Counted from the first letter of the stretch, positions 23,901 through 35,283 are shown. The stretch is 64,000 bases of DNA from Agrostemma githago (GCA_958450325.1 OY288241.1:41292278-41356277), one strand, 5' to 3'. Translations and numbers: made by a program. The notes: generated from the letters alone by a model not told the origin.

Positions 23901-24098
23901 TTAATAAGTTTACAAAAAAAAAATTAAATAAATAGATTTAAAAGAATTAAAATATTTTAAAATAAAAATAAATATCATTAAACTCAAAATAAAAATAAAG
24001 CTTGGAAAAATGATGAAACACAAGGCCGAAATGTGAGAGAGTTATGACGAAGTCATAACGGAAAGGATAAAAACGCTAGGAAAATAGCGGGTGTTACA
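20936..24098 (-). repeat. 3' LTR of the chromovirus-like element (outer end missing)
   Basis: It starts TGTAACACCCGC at 24098 beside the PPT and runs left to about 20936, where similarity with the 5' LTR stops. A 641 bp Helitron (21229-21869) interrupts it. The parts flanking that Helitron match 27285-27433 and 35284-36906. Confidence 0.8.
21229..21869 (+). mobile_element. Non-autonomous Helitron, 641 bp
   Basis: It starts TCCTCTTTACTACTAAAAG after A (21228) and ends in hairpin CCGCAC-GTTT-GTGCGG (21843-21858), TTCTAAACTAG, then T. The flanks CCCTAA and TTATTATTAG are contiguous in the sister LTR copy apart from a Stowaway insertion there. It has no coding capacity and its termini differ from those of the large Helitron, so it is a different family. 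Confidence 0.9.
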
Positions 24099-24110
24099 AT
24101 CCTCCCCACT
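24099..24110 (-). other. Polypurine tract
   Basis: Minus strand AGTGGGGAGGAT directly precedes the LTR start TGTAACACCC, the primer site for plus-strand synthesis. Confidence 0.75.
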
Positions 24111-24993
24111 AAAATAATGTTTCATCCTCGAAACTAAGATTAAGCAGAAAGGAACTCGAAGTTTACCTTACTCGAAGAGATGAAAATACGTATTCCGCAT
24201 AAAAACAATTTTGGTTTTAAAAGAAAATTTTACAACTTTTAAAGTGATACGAAATCGAATACAAATATTTATTCCAAGAGGATTAAAATATTTTAAATTA
24301 ATGAAATCATAAAGTAAAGTTATTTGTTAAAATAACAACGTTAAATAACATTTCTAAACGAGCTCGAAGGAAAAAAGGTAGCTAACAGTAAAACAATTTG
24401 ATTAGGAAATTCGATAACATTTCGTTTTATGACGAAACTAAATTTAGTTCGGAGAAATCAAGCTTTGTAGTTTGTAAGATCGAACCAGTCGTTTGACGTT
24501 TTTCAATAACAAATTCAAATGCCCAGCGACAGTAAAATGAAAACTTGCACACGCGAAATTATTTCAAAATGTTAAACAACTTACATAATAATCTTATAGA
24601 AATCAAAATATTTGTAATTATGAAAGTTTCCATAAAACTTCGATCGCTTGAAAATCAAAATTTGACCCAATTCGAAATACTTTTAAAAGTAAATTATTAA
24701 GATATTTTGAAACAGAATTTAATGTAAACATCAACCAAACATAAAACAATAAAATCTTGTATAAAGTATTTAAATTAAAATTCAAAAATGTTTAAATTCC
24801 AAAAGTTTAAGATAGTCAAACTTTTTACAAAACATGGGGTTTCACAATTTGAAATTATAACTCAAAATGTTAAAATTCCATAGTAATCCAAAGTTTTTAA
24901 ACTAGTAAGACTTTTCATAAAAAAATTGGGAGTTCGAAAAATGGTTGACGAATAAATAAAACAAGGGTAAACAGTAAATCAAAGCGAAAGTTT
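24111..24993. other. Non-coding internal part of the chromovirus-like element
   Basis: AT-rich with no frame of note. This is where pol would be in an autonomous member; none of its motifs can be found in any frame. Confidence 0.55.
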
Positions 24994-25815
24994 TTAAATA
25001 AAACAAAGGGGGTCCATGCGATGGGAGGTAGCTGAATCCAAGGAGTTAAAACGAACAAGTTTAGCGGGGTAGGATGCACCTACAACAGGTGGGAAGAAGG
25101 CACGAAAAACAGATGTTTGAAAATGTACCCGTGACGATCTCTGGTTGTGAGACTCCGGGGAAGGTTTAGAGTAATATCGGCTCGGAGTCCTCCTCGGTAA
25201 TATATAGAAAGCTCGGGAACTCTTGTTGTGCAGCAGGTCTCCAGCATAATTCGACAAGAAATGAAATCGAGTGGTGTACGCTTCTACCGACATGGTGCCC
25301 TGGCACAGAGCACTGGATTCAGTCATCCTCTAATGCCTCAGCTCCTCAGGATAGAATCTTCGTTCTAGAAGGGTCTTGAATTGAGTCCAGTTGAATCCTT
25401 GAGTTTGGAGTGTGGTTGGGCCAACCTGGGTCCACCACCGGTCTGCTTCGTCAGACAAGTACAGCACGGCCAAGCCCACCTTCTGGTCCTCGGGGGTGGA
25501 GTAAATTATGAACTGTCGTTCCACCAGTCGAAACCAACGGTTCATGACTTCAGGATCAACAGAGTCGTCATAAAAATCCAGCCTACTTTTGGCCATTCCT
25601 TCAGCTGCATGAGAGAAGCTAAAGGGTCTCTGGTTGTTCTTGTTGTTAATCTCATTCATGGTTTGCACGATGTTGTTCAACGTGTCGACCAGTGCCACGT
25701 TAAATCCACCTTGATCATTGATGTTGTTGTTGTTGTTTCGCTTATTTCTTCCGGCCATCTTGAAGATCACAAATAACAACATATAATCAATGCTAGTCAT
25801 CGAGTTCAAAAACAT
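24994..25815 (-). pseudogene. Ty3/gypsy gag with one amber stop and divergent C-terminus
   Basis: The likely start is MAGRNKRNNNN near 25758. It contains RPFSFSHAAEGMAKSRLDFY, WFRLVERQF, VGLAVLYLSDEADRWW and NWTQFKTLLERRFYPEELRH, the standard Ty3/gypsy gag order. A single TAG (about 25327-25329) follows EELRH; the same frame continues RMTESSALCQGTMSVEAYTTRFHFLS, matching the next gag block. After LLHNKSS the sequence no longer resembles gag and no CCHC knuckle is found, so the C-terminal part is deleted or replaced. Non-functional. Confidence 0.8.
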
Positions 25816-25930
25816 GAAATCTAAGCAGATAAATCCTTACTTGTATCTACCCATTTCTAAAAACTTTATTTACTGTTTAAATAATTTTCTGGTATTTTCC
25901 TTAATTTCATGTGTAAGCATCGGGAGCAGT

Positions 25931-25945
25931 GATCCTCTGATACCA
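25931..25945 (-). other. Primer binding site, initiator-Met tRNA type
   Basis: Minus strand TGGTATCAGAGGATC, two bases inside the LTR. The adjoining LTR end reads GGGGATTATA, where the solo LTR at 41001-49052 has GGGGATTACA, so the terminal CA has mutated to TA. Confidence 0.8.
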
Positions 25946-25947
25946 AC

Positions 25948-27433
25948 TATAATCCCCTAGAAAATCTAACGCGATACAGTGGCGGAAACACCGTAGAGTC
26001 GAGATTAAAACACACAGTAACTATGTCATAATAAATTAAAATGGTAAAGTCAAGCATTAGGCCATAAATAAAATGGCCAAAATTCACTACAACAAATCAT
26101 CACTTGCGCCACGGAAATTTTGTTGCCACGACTACTTGCGCCACGGAAAATTTACTGTGGCAAATAGTTTAGCCACGAGAATTTAACACTCGGGCTCCAA
26201 AAATAAACGTTGCAAGGGGCTAGCCACGTTTATTTTCGTGGCGGAAGTGTTAAATTCCCGTGGCTAGACAATTCGCCACGATAAATTTTCCGTGGCGCAA
26301 GTAGCCGTGGCAACAAAATTTCCGTGGCGCAAGTGATGATTTTAAAACAATCCATAAACGGGTTAACAATCAATCCATAAGACAGAGATATTAAAATAAA
26401 CAAGCAGGATCCAAGACTGCTCGTTAACCCGCACCCACCGGAAAAACACGTATACCTGCCATGTTAAAACATAACAGCCACAATCAGTGGGGAGCAACGT
26501 CAACGTTCTCCCAGCCATATAACAGGATTTTAAAACTGTAATTACTACTATTGAAAAATAGAAAAAACGGAAAATAGTAAAACATTATAATAAAATAAAC
26601 TTTCAGTGAAAAACTTCAAGTTTCGAAACAATATAATAAAAACGACTTTTCCGGAGAAAATATAAAATATTTGTCAACCTGCAAATCAAAATTATATCGA
26701 TAATAATAAAATATTCAAAACGGCGTTATGGATAGGATTAATGTGCACAAGGCTAGACTTTCACTATGGATATACTAAAAACTTGCTTCGAGAACTCAGA
26801 CACCAACTTCACACGCAGCGAAGATCAAAGATTTCTAACTAGACAACTCAACCATAATAGGACGACAACTTATCAATGCGAGGTCCTAGCTTAAGTAATA
26901 TACACCCCTCCTAGATACCAAATGTATCCAGTTCAACTGACGGCGACTAACACGATGCGATATCTATCTTAAAGGCACAATGCACATATACTCCTGGACA
27001 CCAAATGTGTCCAGTTCAACAACCAATGCATCCCAAATGGATACACTAGCCTTATAGTTGATGGCAAAACAGTACATCCTAGACTGTATTACTCTAACCC
27101 ACACTTATCCTTATTCCATAACACCAAAATAAAGTCATTATCGATATATTTAAGAGATATAACCATTATAACAATAAGAGAACAAAAGGGAAAAAAGGAT
27201 CGCCCTTCAAACGAGGAAACTTTCTATTTTAGAAAAATTTTATTTTTTCCCTCAAAAAAAAAAGGAAACTTTTATTATTAGAAATTTTACTAAAAATAGC
27301 ATCATATCAAAATATCAAAAATATCAGTTCATATTAATACAACATCTTTAGTAAACAATATAGATTTATAAAACTAATACTTTCGACCTAAACGATATTA
27401 ATTGTTAAAGTGAGAACTTTTGAGTTTATGAAT
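25948..27433 (-). repeat. 5' LTR of the chromovirus-like element, inner part
   Basis: It matches the 3' halves of solo LTRs A1 and A2, for example the blocks GTTTCCGCCACTGT and GGCTGGGAGAACGT read on the minus strand. It contains a CACTA-type MITE and is cut at 27433 by Athila-like copy 2. Confidence 0.8.
26085..26345 (+). mobile_element. Foldback CACTA-type MITE (about 260 bp)
   Basis: It begins CACTACAACAAATCATC. Left arm ATCATCACTTGCGCCACGG... (26097-26158) and right arm ...CCGTGGCGCAAGTGATGAT (26282-26340) are inverted copies of about 60 bp, with GCCACG/CGTGGC steps repeated between them. The right terminus has lost the expected TTTGTTGTAGTG. No coding capacity. Confidence 0.75.
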
Positions 27434-29055
27434 TGATGGCGGGGATTTGTCGCGGGATCCCCACCGATCAAATAATTAACCGGCAAATCCTAACTAGGGT
27501 AGCTAGGGTAAGTCGGGTCGAATCCACGGGGACGGTAGAGGCGTATAGACCAAGGTCACCTAAAAACGAGACTAAGTCAACGAGCTAAGCTAGAGAATGA
27601 TAAGAGGGAGAGAAGGCTAGACTAAGTAGACTAAAGTACCGGAGAAACAAACAAGGAAAACGGGCTAGGATTAGGTCGGGGTCAAAGGGGTAACAGAATG
27701 GTCAAGGAAGAGCTAGAGCGAAGGAGGTAGTAGGGTGATCTAGGTTGGTCCGGGCTCTCGCAACTTAGACCGACCTAGAGGTTCCACATGGAACCCATCT
27801 CGGCGACGCACGTGACAAACGGGGTTCTAGCGCGCTATGGTGGCCTAGGTCGGATCCGGGCTCTCGCTACTTAGACCGACCTAGGGGTCATCCTCACCGG
27901 GCTCTCACAACTTAATGAGGGAACCGAACCCACAACAAACTAACACCCACAAAAGAAAGGCAAGAAAAACAAGCATTCTAACCTACTTAGTCATTCAAGC
28001 ATTCCAACAAACATGTGATATGCATCAAACCAAGAGGAAACCCAAATCTTCCACCAACATCTCCAACAAACCCTTAATCACCCAATTAAAACCCTAATCA
28101 CCCTACTAACCTAGCTAGAACACTACTCTAACATAATCAACCTAAAACTAACGAGAACAAGATGAATCAACATAAACATCAAAACATTCATAAAGATACT
28201 AGTGAAAATATTGAACTAAGAACAATACAACAATCAAAGATGCAAACTTGGATGAATTAAACAAGATAAAGAGTAAAAGGAGAAGAAGATTGTACCAAAC
28301 TAGTGAAGAGGAAAGATTGAAACTTGCATTAATGAAGAAAACCCAAAACAAACCACCAAGGTTGTCAATCTTGGATGGATCTTGAAGAATTCCCTTAATA
28401 CAAGTACTAAACTAAGATTAAATACTAATTACCGACTAATCTACACTAATCTAAACTAATCTAACCTAAAATAGTCTAGGGTTTAATGTCTAATGTGGTG
28501 TGTGTGCTTTACAAAACAAGGGAAGGGTATATATAGGGTTACAAGTGGAAGGAAGATGAAAGAAAAGATGCGGAACAGGGACTGGGACTTTCCCGATCGG
28601 GAAACTTCCACTTTCCCGATCGGGAATATGCCAACCCGATCGGGAATGCTCCACAGTGTGTGCGTCCTTTGTGCACCTCATCCCGATCGGGTTTGAGGCC
28701 TTCCCGATCAGGATGGGTCTTGTAGGCCTCTTTTAAGAGCTTTTTGGTCCCTCCTTGCCTCTCATGGGTTTCTCGTCGATTCTCGGGACTCGGGATCGGG
28801 TCTCGGAGGCTCGGGATTGGGTCCCAGGGTCTCGGGGTCGATTCCAAGGCATCGAGTCATCGTTTCTTTACCTCGTTGGCTCCAAAAAGTTTATGTATTG
28901 AGTCGGAATCGCTCCAACTCTTCGTGATTGGTCCCGGGAACCTGAAACGAGCTAGAGGAAGCATAAGTAGCCCATAAATCGCTCCCAGGAAGCGATTCCA
29001 CAAGGAAAATGGGACCAAAACACAGTAAAATAAGCACTACAAACTACACTTATCA
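27434..29055 (-). repeat. 3' LTR of Athila-like copy 2
   Basis: 1622 bp, minus-strand TGATAAGTG to CGCCATCA. It has five upstream palindromes, one block shorter than in its partner. Confidence 0.9.
28529..28714 (-). promoter_or_regulatory. LTR promoter: TATA and CCCGATCGGG array (3' LTR)
   Basis: TATATATA at 28529-28536 on the minus strand. Palindromes TTTCCCGATCGGGAAA (28589-28604), TTCCCGATCGGGAA (about 28613-28626), CCCGATCGGG (about 28635-28644), CCCGATCGGG (28682-28691) and a mutated CCCGATCAGG (about 28704-28713) lie upstream. Confidence 0.6.
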
Positions 29056-29069
29056 ACTCCCCCACACTT
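29056..29069 (-). other. Polypurine tract of Athila-like copy 2
   Basis: Minus strand AAGTGTGGGGGAGT touches the LTR start TGATAAG. Near-identical motifs recur inside the element at 30768-30781 and 32318-32330. Confidence 0.8.
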
Positions 29070-31255
29070 AACCCTTACTCGCCCTCGAGTAAGCACATAC
29101 TAACTACTATACTAGCCGAATGGGTATTAGCGCACCCTACGCCCTTTCAACTCACGCGAGTGCACTTAGAGGAAAAGTGCACTCCGCAAGGCAATTCGGG
29201 TCTTGCGACAAAACTGCTGGATGCAACCGGACACAAGACACAAAAACAAACAAACACACAAACGAACACATAATCGGTTGCACCCAAAGAAAAACAAATA
29301 CCGCTTCCCTCTAAAAGTGGGGAAAGAAGCACCGGTTTAGGACTCGAGGTAAGTGACAACGTTCCCAAGCTAACAATACAAACCGAGGTGGACTAAACCC
29401 TAATAGTATGACGATAAAGCAACAAAAACGTTGGTAACTTACCTAGGTCCTCCTAACTTTCTAAAAACGTACTACGGGATGATCGGCGGAGTGGGAAGTG
29501 ATGATCCACGGTGTTAGTCGACACTGTAGGTAAGTGAGACCCCGCCCCCTTTAGAGTGAGCAAAGAGGGTCGTCCCGTGTCCAAAACCGCCTAACTAATC
29601 CAAGTAAAAAGGTGGAAAACATGCAAAATGAGGGACTCGGTCCTTTGGTAGGCTCTTCACGGCAAAAGTCGGAAAAAGGCTTATTTTTGTGGGGTTAAGA
29701 TCTTTTTGTGAGACGATTTTCTTTTGGCATTTTCTCTTTTCTTTTGCATTTTTGCTTTGTTTGTTGCCATGCCATTTCTTTTTTTTCTTCTTTTCTATTT
29801 TCTTTTTGGCTTTTGTGCCTTTTCTTTTTCTTCATTCTTTTCTTTCTTTCTTTCATTTTCTTTCATTTTCTTTTCTTTGCCCTTTTGGCTTGATTTGGCT
29901 TTTTGGCATTCCTTTGTATGACAAGAAAGGGAGAATTCAACGAATTGCAACTTATTGTGTGGATATGTGTAGGAGGTAGGTGAATGGGAGAGTTGGGAGC
30001 GCTCTTTCCCTTCAAACCCACAAAAAGGGGAGAACTTGGACTAATTAAACAATCCTAAACATGGTCACCTAAGGGACGGGACTCGGCAACCAAGGCCTTT
30101 TCACACCGTGGGTGGTCATAATGGTCAAAATGCAAATCCCGTAGTAAATCCCTAGTAAGCTAGGTGGACTCAAGTTAAAGGACCAACGAAATCATTGATT
30201 TAGGGTCATTCTACTAGGCTAAAGTCCAAGACTTGATTTACACTACTAGGAAGGGAAAGTAAGCACTCACACACTAGCCTCTAAACCGGGTTTTCGAAAA
30301 CCGGTTACACACAATACACACAAAAAAACACAAAACAAAGACTCAACGAAAACGAAAGAAAAAGAAACAAAAGCAACAAAACAAGAACAACACAAAACGA
30401 ACACATACATAACACAAACACCACCCCTATCTTCCAAATGAGCAACCAAATCAACCAAACTTTCCAAAGCTCCTCCCGAGCACACCACCTCACATCTCCA
30501 AATTCCGCAAGAGACAATGAAGGAAAAAGGGATAGAAGATGTTACCGGACATCTTGAAAGCTTTCCAAAGCCATCGTGGTTTAAGCAACCTATAAGGAAA
30601 AGGGGGGCAAACACACACAACAAAACAAATATACGAGACAATGACACAAAGGAAAACACAAAAAAAGAAAATCTTTTTGATTTTTGTGAAATTTTTTCAA
30701 TTTTTTAGGGTTTTTAAAGATTTTTTTGGAAAAACTACGAAAATAAAACTAACTACGATAGAATATTACTCCCCCACACTTAAACCGAGCCATGTCCTCA
30801 TGCTCGATCGTAGTGTGAGAAGAGACAAAAGAAAAAGAAAAGAAACTACGAAAATAAAGCTAAAAATCAAAAAGTAAAGGTGAAGAAAAGGGTAGAAGGT
30901 GTCCGGCCGGGGTGTAGTCAAGTCACCATGGGCCGAGACAAGAAAAAGATATAGATGTGGGAAGAAAATAAAAGGAAGGAAATAAAAGGAAATGGGAGGG
31001 GAGGGCTAGGTGTAATCAAGTCACCTAGCCCGGATTCCGCCTAAATCCGACTAAATCCACAAAAAGAAAGAGTGAAAAACTTGTAAAATTTGGATTTTGA
31101 AAATGACTCTCGATGTAGTCACATCATCGAGAGTCGGGAGCAACCACTACCAAGGCCTCGAAGGCCACTAAGGTACCATGACTCAAGGGGAAGGGAATAA
31201 ACAAAGGAAAACAAGCAACAACAAAAACGGAAAAGAAAGGATAGTTGTCGTACCG
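29070..31255. other. Non-coding internal part of Athila-like copy 2
   Basis: No pol motif in any frame. It contains a T-rich stretch (29690-29900, TTTTCTTTTC repeats) that creates overlapping chance frames, A-rich stretches near 30310-30400 and 30640-30860, and an internal PPT-like motif at 30768-30781. Confidence 0.6.
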
Positions 31256-31495
31256 TAGGTTAGCAACTCACTCTCTCCATCGTCTCATAGATCAATATAG
31301 GCACTTGCTTGTCTTCATCATTGCTATCCCGCTTCAAGCTTGATAGAACCGCATGGTAGAAGTAGTAATGGTGCGAGGGGGTGGGATTTGATGTGAATAT
31401 CGGTCTAAAGTGAGAAGGAAATGAGGTTAAGGTTTGTAAATGAGGTACATGGGTGGTATGATATGAGAAAGGAAGGTAGGGAGGTTGGGTGGGGG

Positions 31496-31722
31496 TATAT
31501 AATGGTTGGGTGGGCTTGAATGTCGAAGAAGAAGCACCAAAAAGGAGTAGGGGATCATCCCGGTCGGGATGGATGATCCCGGTCGGGATGATAAACCCTT
31601 CCCAGTCGGGAAGCCTCCTTCCCGATCGGGATAACACTCCAGTGGACTCGGTTTTTTGCACCCTCATCCCGATCGGGACGGCCCCATCCCGGTCGGGACG
31701 ACACACCCTTCCCGGTCGGGAA
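31496..31722 (-). promoter_or_regulatory. Internal promoter-like module: TATA plus seven palindromes
   Basis: Minus-strand ATTATATAC (31496-31503) has seven motifs of the form YCCCGRTCGGGR 50-230 bp upstream: 31556-31571, 31575-31590, 31599-31612, 31619-31632, 31665-31680, 31685-31700 and 31709-31722. The arrangement copies the LTR promoter but the sequence around it is not LTR. Transcription from here would run left into the non-coding internal part. Function is inferred from layout only. Confidence 0.45.
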
Positions 31723-32418
31723 GGGTCTTCATGACTCCCATGACCCCAAAAACCGACTCCCTTACTCACGATCCAAGCTCTATCACTAACCACTCCTTTC
31801 TAGGAGTCACCTTCACTTTACCTATCACAATGAATTCAAAGTACACATCAAATTAACTCCCTCACATCGCTCATCAAAATACCAAATCAATACAAGAGCT
31901 TCACAAAACAACAAAAATCAAGAGAAAAATCACACAAATACAAGCACAAGTACTCTAAAGAAGAGAAAGGGGGAATATACAACATGACGGTTCTTTAGGA
32001 ACTCCGTCAAACCTAGGATGGTGGACTCTTCTTCAACCATAGCCCTCAAGGGCATGGAGGAGCAAGTCGAACACACTACCGACATCATAATGAAGGCCCA
32101 AGAAGCGCTCGAGCCTAGCCAACCTCCACGGCCTCCAAGGTGGAGGCAAGAAGTAGGAATCCCAAGACCCAATATCATCATTCATGTTGTCTCCGGGGTC
32201 TATCCATCCTACGAGCTTAACTGACCTCTTCCTCCCTAAGCATCGCCTCCAATCACAAGCTTCATCTCCAAGAAACAAGGCACAAAAAGCGGTTTTGGCC
32301 TCATCTCCTCAATGCACACCCCCACACTTTCCTCAAGTTGTGGTTCCCCATCTTCATCACTCGGCCCCACGTCATCATGGAGGAGAGGATTGAAACTTAT
32401 ACCGGCGGTTTCAATCCC

Positions 32419-33381
32419 TTACAAGTCATTGCTTGGTGTACTAGTAAGGGGCTCTTGATGCTTATCCACATTATCGCACAAGGGCAACTCAAGGCTATCA
32501 ATTTCATCCAACAACTTCACGAACTCCACCAAATCTTCCAACTCACCATCCTCCTCCAATTCCTCACCAATGTTGCCTTCACCAAGGGTCATCCCCTCAT
32601 TCGTCACTTTTTGGGTAGACGATTGAGGTTCTTCAAAGCAAATCTCTCCTCCAAAGGGAACTACCTCGCCGGCTTCATGGTTAGGTTGCTCCTCTCTCTC
32701 AAGTGGGCACCCTTCATCTAATTGCGATGTTCGGGATAAAAACATTACGGTTTGAACCAATAATGCATTTAATCGAGCATCCCTCGCCTCGTTTGCCCTT
32801 CGAATTTGGGCCATTAATTCCTCTTGTTCTTTTTGCAATTGAATGGCCGTTTCTTGGATGCTCCTTTGCATTTGAAGCATAGAATGAAACACCTCCGTGT
32901 CGGGCAATTGGTGATCATTGGGGTCTTGTAAAGCTCCTTGAAAATCTTGATGATGCCCAAGGGGTGGGGCATCATATTGTTGGTAGTGAGGTTGAGGTGA
33001 TTGGTAGTATTGTGGGTCATGGGGTTCATATTGTGGTTGGGGTGTAGGGTAATATGGTGGGTTTTGGGGGTATTGGTTTCCATAAGGTGAATCTTGATTG
33101 AACATGGTGGGTTCACATTGATAACTCGAGTAATAGTCACCATGATCGTAGGATTGGTAATCGTTCACTTGTTGGTAGCCGTTTCCATATTCTTGAAGAT
33201 CATACCCGCTAGAGTCTTGATCCCCCCAAGAAGCTTGATAGTAATTAGGAGTCATCATGTCATAGCTTTGGTTCATAGAAGAAGAGGAGTAGCTCATATC
33301 GGCTTCCATGTGTGGGGAGTTTAGGTCAAACCCCATGCTTGCTCGAAAATCGTAGTCCATACCCGGTTGGAAACCTCTCAC
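32419..33381 (-). CDS. Tyr/Gln-rich gag-like protein of Athila-like copy 2 (320 aa)
   Basis: An uninterrupted frame opens MRGFQPGMDYDF just after the leader (PBS at 33633) and is the only sizeable frame of the element. Residues 1-150 are rich in Tyr, Gln, Pro, Asp and Ser with PQPQYEPHDPQYYQ-type repeats and are probably disordered. Residues 165-215 form a predicted helix (MLQMQRSIQETAIQLQKEQE...ARDARLNALL), perhaps a coiled coil. The C-terminal third is acidic (EELEEDGELEDLVEFVKLLDEIDS). There is no CCHC knuckle or capsid motif I recognise. Since the frame is intact while copy 1 has a stop, it may have been under selection for mobility. A packaging or assembly role is a guess. Confidence 0.7.
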   Translation of the reverse strand: MRGFQPGMDYDFRASMGFDLNSPHMEADMSYSSSSMNQSYDMMTPNYYQASWGDQDSSGYDLQEYGNGYQQVNDYQSYDHGDYYSSYQCEPTMFNQDSPYGNQYPQNPPYYPTPQPQYEPHDPQYYQSPQPHYQQYDAPPLGHHQDFQGALQDPNDHQLPDTEVFHSMLQMQRSIQETAIQLQKEQEELMAQIRRANEARDARLNALLVQTVMFLSRTSQLDEGCPLEREEQPNHEAGEVVPFGGEICFEEPQSSTQKVTNEGMTLGEGNIGEELEEDGELEDLVEFVKLLDEIDSLELPLCDNVDKHQEPLTSTPSNDL

Positions 33382-33615
33382 CCTAGCAACCGTCCGTTTA
33401 AGCGGCTCTAAGTCGCAAGAAGAAGATGGTCACCACCTCTAAGCACAAACTGTAGACTAAGAACAAACGTGAGAAGCCTAGTGCTTTTTGGGCACTAGAC
33501 AAGAGAGAAATAAACCACACACACACAAGAAGCAAGGTAACAAAAAGAAAAAAGAAAAACACAAACACAAAGACAAAGTCAAGTAACTAGGAAAACAAAG
33601 TCTAAACTAGCACCG

Positions 33616-33633
33616 TCCCCGGCAACGGTGCCA
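33616..33633 (-). other. Primer binding site, tRNA-Asp type
   Basis: Minus strand TGGCACCGTTGCCGGGGA, three bases inside the 5' LTR, differs by one base from the complement of plant tRNA-Asp 3' ends. Confidence 0.85.
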
Positions 33634-33636
33634 AAT

Positions 33637-35278
33637 TGATGGCGGGGATTTGTCGCGGGATCCCCACCGATCAAATAATTAACCGGCAAATCCTAACTAG
33701 GGTAGCTAGGATAAGTCGGGTCGAATCCACGGGGACGGTAGAGGCGTATAGACCAAGGTCACCTAAAAACGAGACTAAGTCAACGAGCTAAGCTAGAGAA
33801 TGATAAGAGGGAGAGAAGGCTAGACTAAGACTAAAGAACCGGAGAAACAAACAAGGAAAACGGGCTAGGATTAGGTCGGGGTCAAAGGGGTAACGGAATG
33901 GTCAAGGAAGAGCTAGAGCGAAGGAGGTAGTAGGGTGATCTAGGTTGGTCCGGGCTCTCGCAACTTAGACCGACCTAGAGGTTCCACATGGAACCCATCT
34001 CGGCGACGCACGTGACAAACGGGGTTCTAGCGCGCTATGGTGGCCTAGGTCGGATCCGGGCTCTCGCTACTTAGACCGACCTAGGGTTCATCCTCACCGG
34101 GCTCTCGCAACTTAATGAGGGAACCGAACCCACAACAAACTAACACCCACAAAAGAAAGGCAAGAAAAACAAGCATTCTAACCTACTTAGTCATTCAAGC
34201 ATTCCAACAAACATGTGATATGCATCAAACCAAGAGGAAACCCAAATCTTCCACCAACATCTCCAACAAACCCTTAATCACCCAATTAAAACCCTAATCA
34301 CCCTACTAACCCTAGCTAGAACACTACTCTAACATAATCAACCTAAAACTAACAAGAACAAGATGAATCAACATAAACATCAAAACATACATAAAGATAC
34401 TAGTGAAAACAATGAACTAAGAACAATACAACAATCAAAGATGCAAACTTGGATGAATTAAACAAGATAAAGAGTAAAAGGAGAAGAAGATTGTACCAAA
34501 CTAGTGAAGAGGAAAGATTGAAACTTGCATTAATGAAGAAAACCCAAAACAAACCACCAAGGTTGTCAATCTTGGATGGATCTTGAAGAATTCCCTTAAT
34601 ACAAGTACTAAACTAAGATTAACTACTAATTACCGACTAATCTACACTAATCTAAACTAATCTAACCTAAAATAGTCTAGGGTTTAATGTCTAATGTGGT
34701 GTGTGTGCTTTACAAAACAAGGGAAGGGTATATATATAGGGTTACAAGTGGAAGGAAGATGAAAGAAAAGATGCGGAACAGGGACTGGGACTTTCCCGAT
34801 CGGGAATGGGAAATCCCGATCGGGAAACTAACACTTTCCCGATCGGGAATATGCCAACCCGATCGGGAATGCTCCACAGTGTGTGCGTCCTTTGTGCACC
34901 TCATCCCGATCGGGTTTGAGGCCTTCCCGATCGGGATGGGTCTTGTAGGCCTCCCTTAAGAGCTTTTTGGTCCCTCCTTGCCTCTCATGGGTTTCTCGTC
35001 GATTCTCGGGACTCGGGATCGGGTCTTGGAGGGTCGGGATTGGGTCCCAGGGTCTCGGGGTCGATTCCAAGGCATCGAGTCATCGTTCCTTTACCTCGTT
35101 GGCTCCAAAAAGTGTATGTATTGAGTCGGAATCGCTCCAACTCTTCGTGATTGGTCCCGGGAACCTGAAACGAGCTAGAGGAAGCATAAGTAGCCCATAA
35201 ATCGCTCCCAGGGAGCGATTCCACAAGGAAAATGGGACCAAAACACAGTAAAATAAGCACTACAAACTACACTTATCA
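33637..35278 (-). repeat. 5' LTR of Athila-like copy 2
   Basis: 1642 bp, TGATAAGTG to CGCCATCA on the minus strand. It is 20 bp longer than its partner, mainly because of one extra palindrome unit near 34807-34830. Confidence 0.9.
34729..34938 (-). promoter_or_regulatory. LTR promoter: TATA and six CCCGATCGGG palindromes (5' LTR)
   Basis: TATATATATA at 34729-34738. Upstream on the minus strand are six palindromes centred on CGATCG between 34792 and 34938, all intact here. This is the LTR that would drive the element. Confidence 0.6.
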
Positions 35279-35283
35279 TGAAA

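Larger units (their letters stand above)
27434..35278 (-). mobile_element. Athila-like non-autonomous LTR retrotransposon, copy 2, complete
   Basis: It is bounded by two 1.6 kb LTRs (27434-29055 and 33637-35278) that differ by about twenty substitutions and a few indels by eye. PPT AAGTGTGGGGGAGT and PBS TGGCACCGTTGCCGGGGA are both in place. TSD is TGAAT left and TGAAA right, one mismatch; the uninterrupted sister LTR at about 21119 has TGAAA. The 4.6 kb internal part encodes one 320-residue gag-like protein and no protease, RT, RNase H or integrase, so it is a LARD-like passenger that depends on a partner. Confidence 0.9.

Noticed and set aside
29689..29979. Phe-rich plus-strand frames suggesting a membrane protein
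   Set aside because: They are a TTTTCTTTTC simple repeat inside a retrotransposon, with several frames open at once.
31260..31793. 177-codon minus-strand frame with PDRDG/SRSG peptides
   Set aside because: The repeated peptides are translations of the CCCGATCGGG palindromes, which read similarly on both strands; similar frames occur at every such array.
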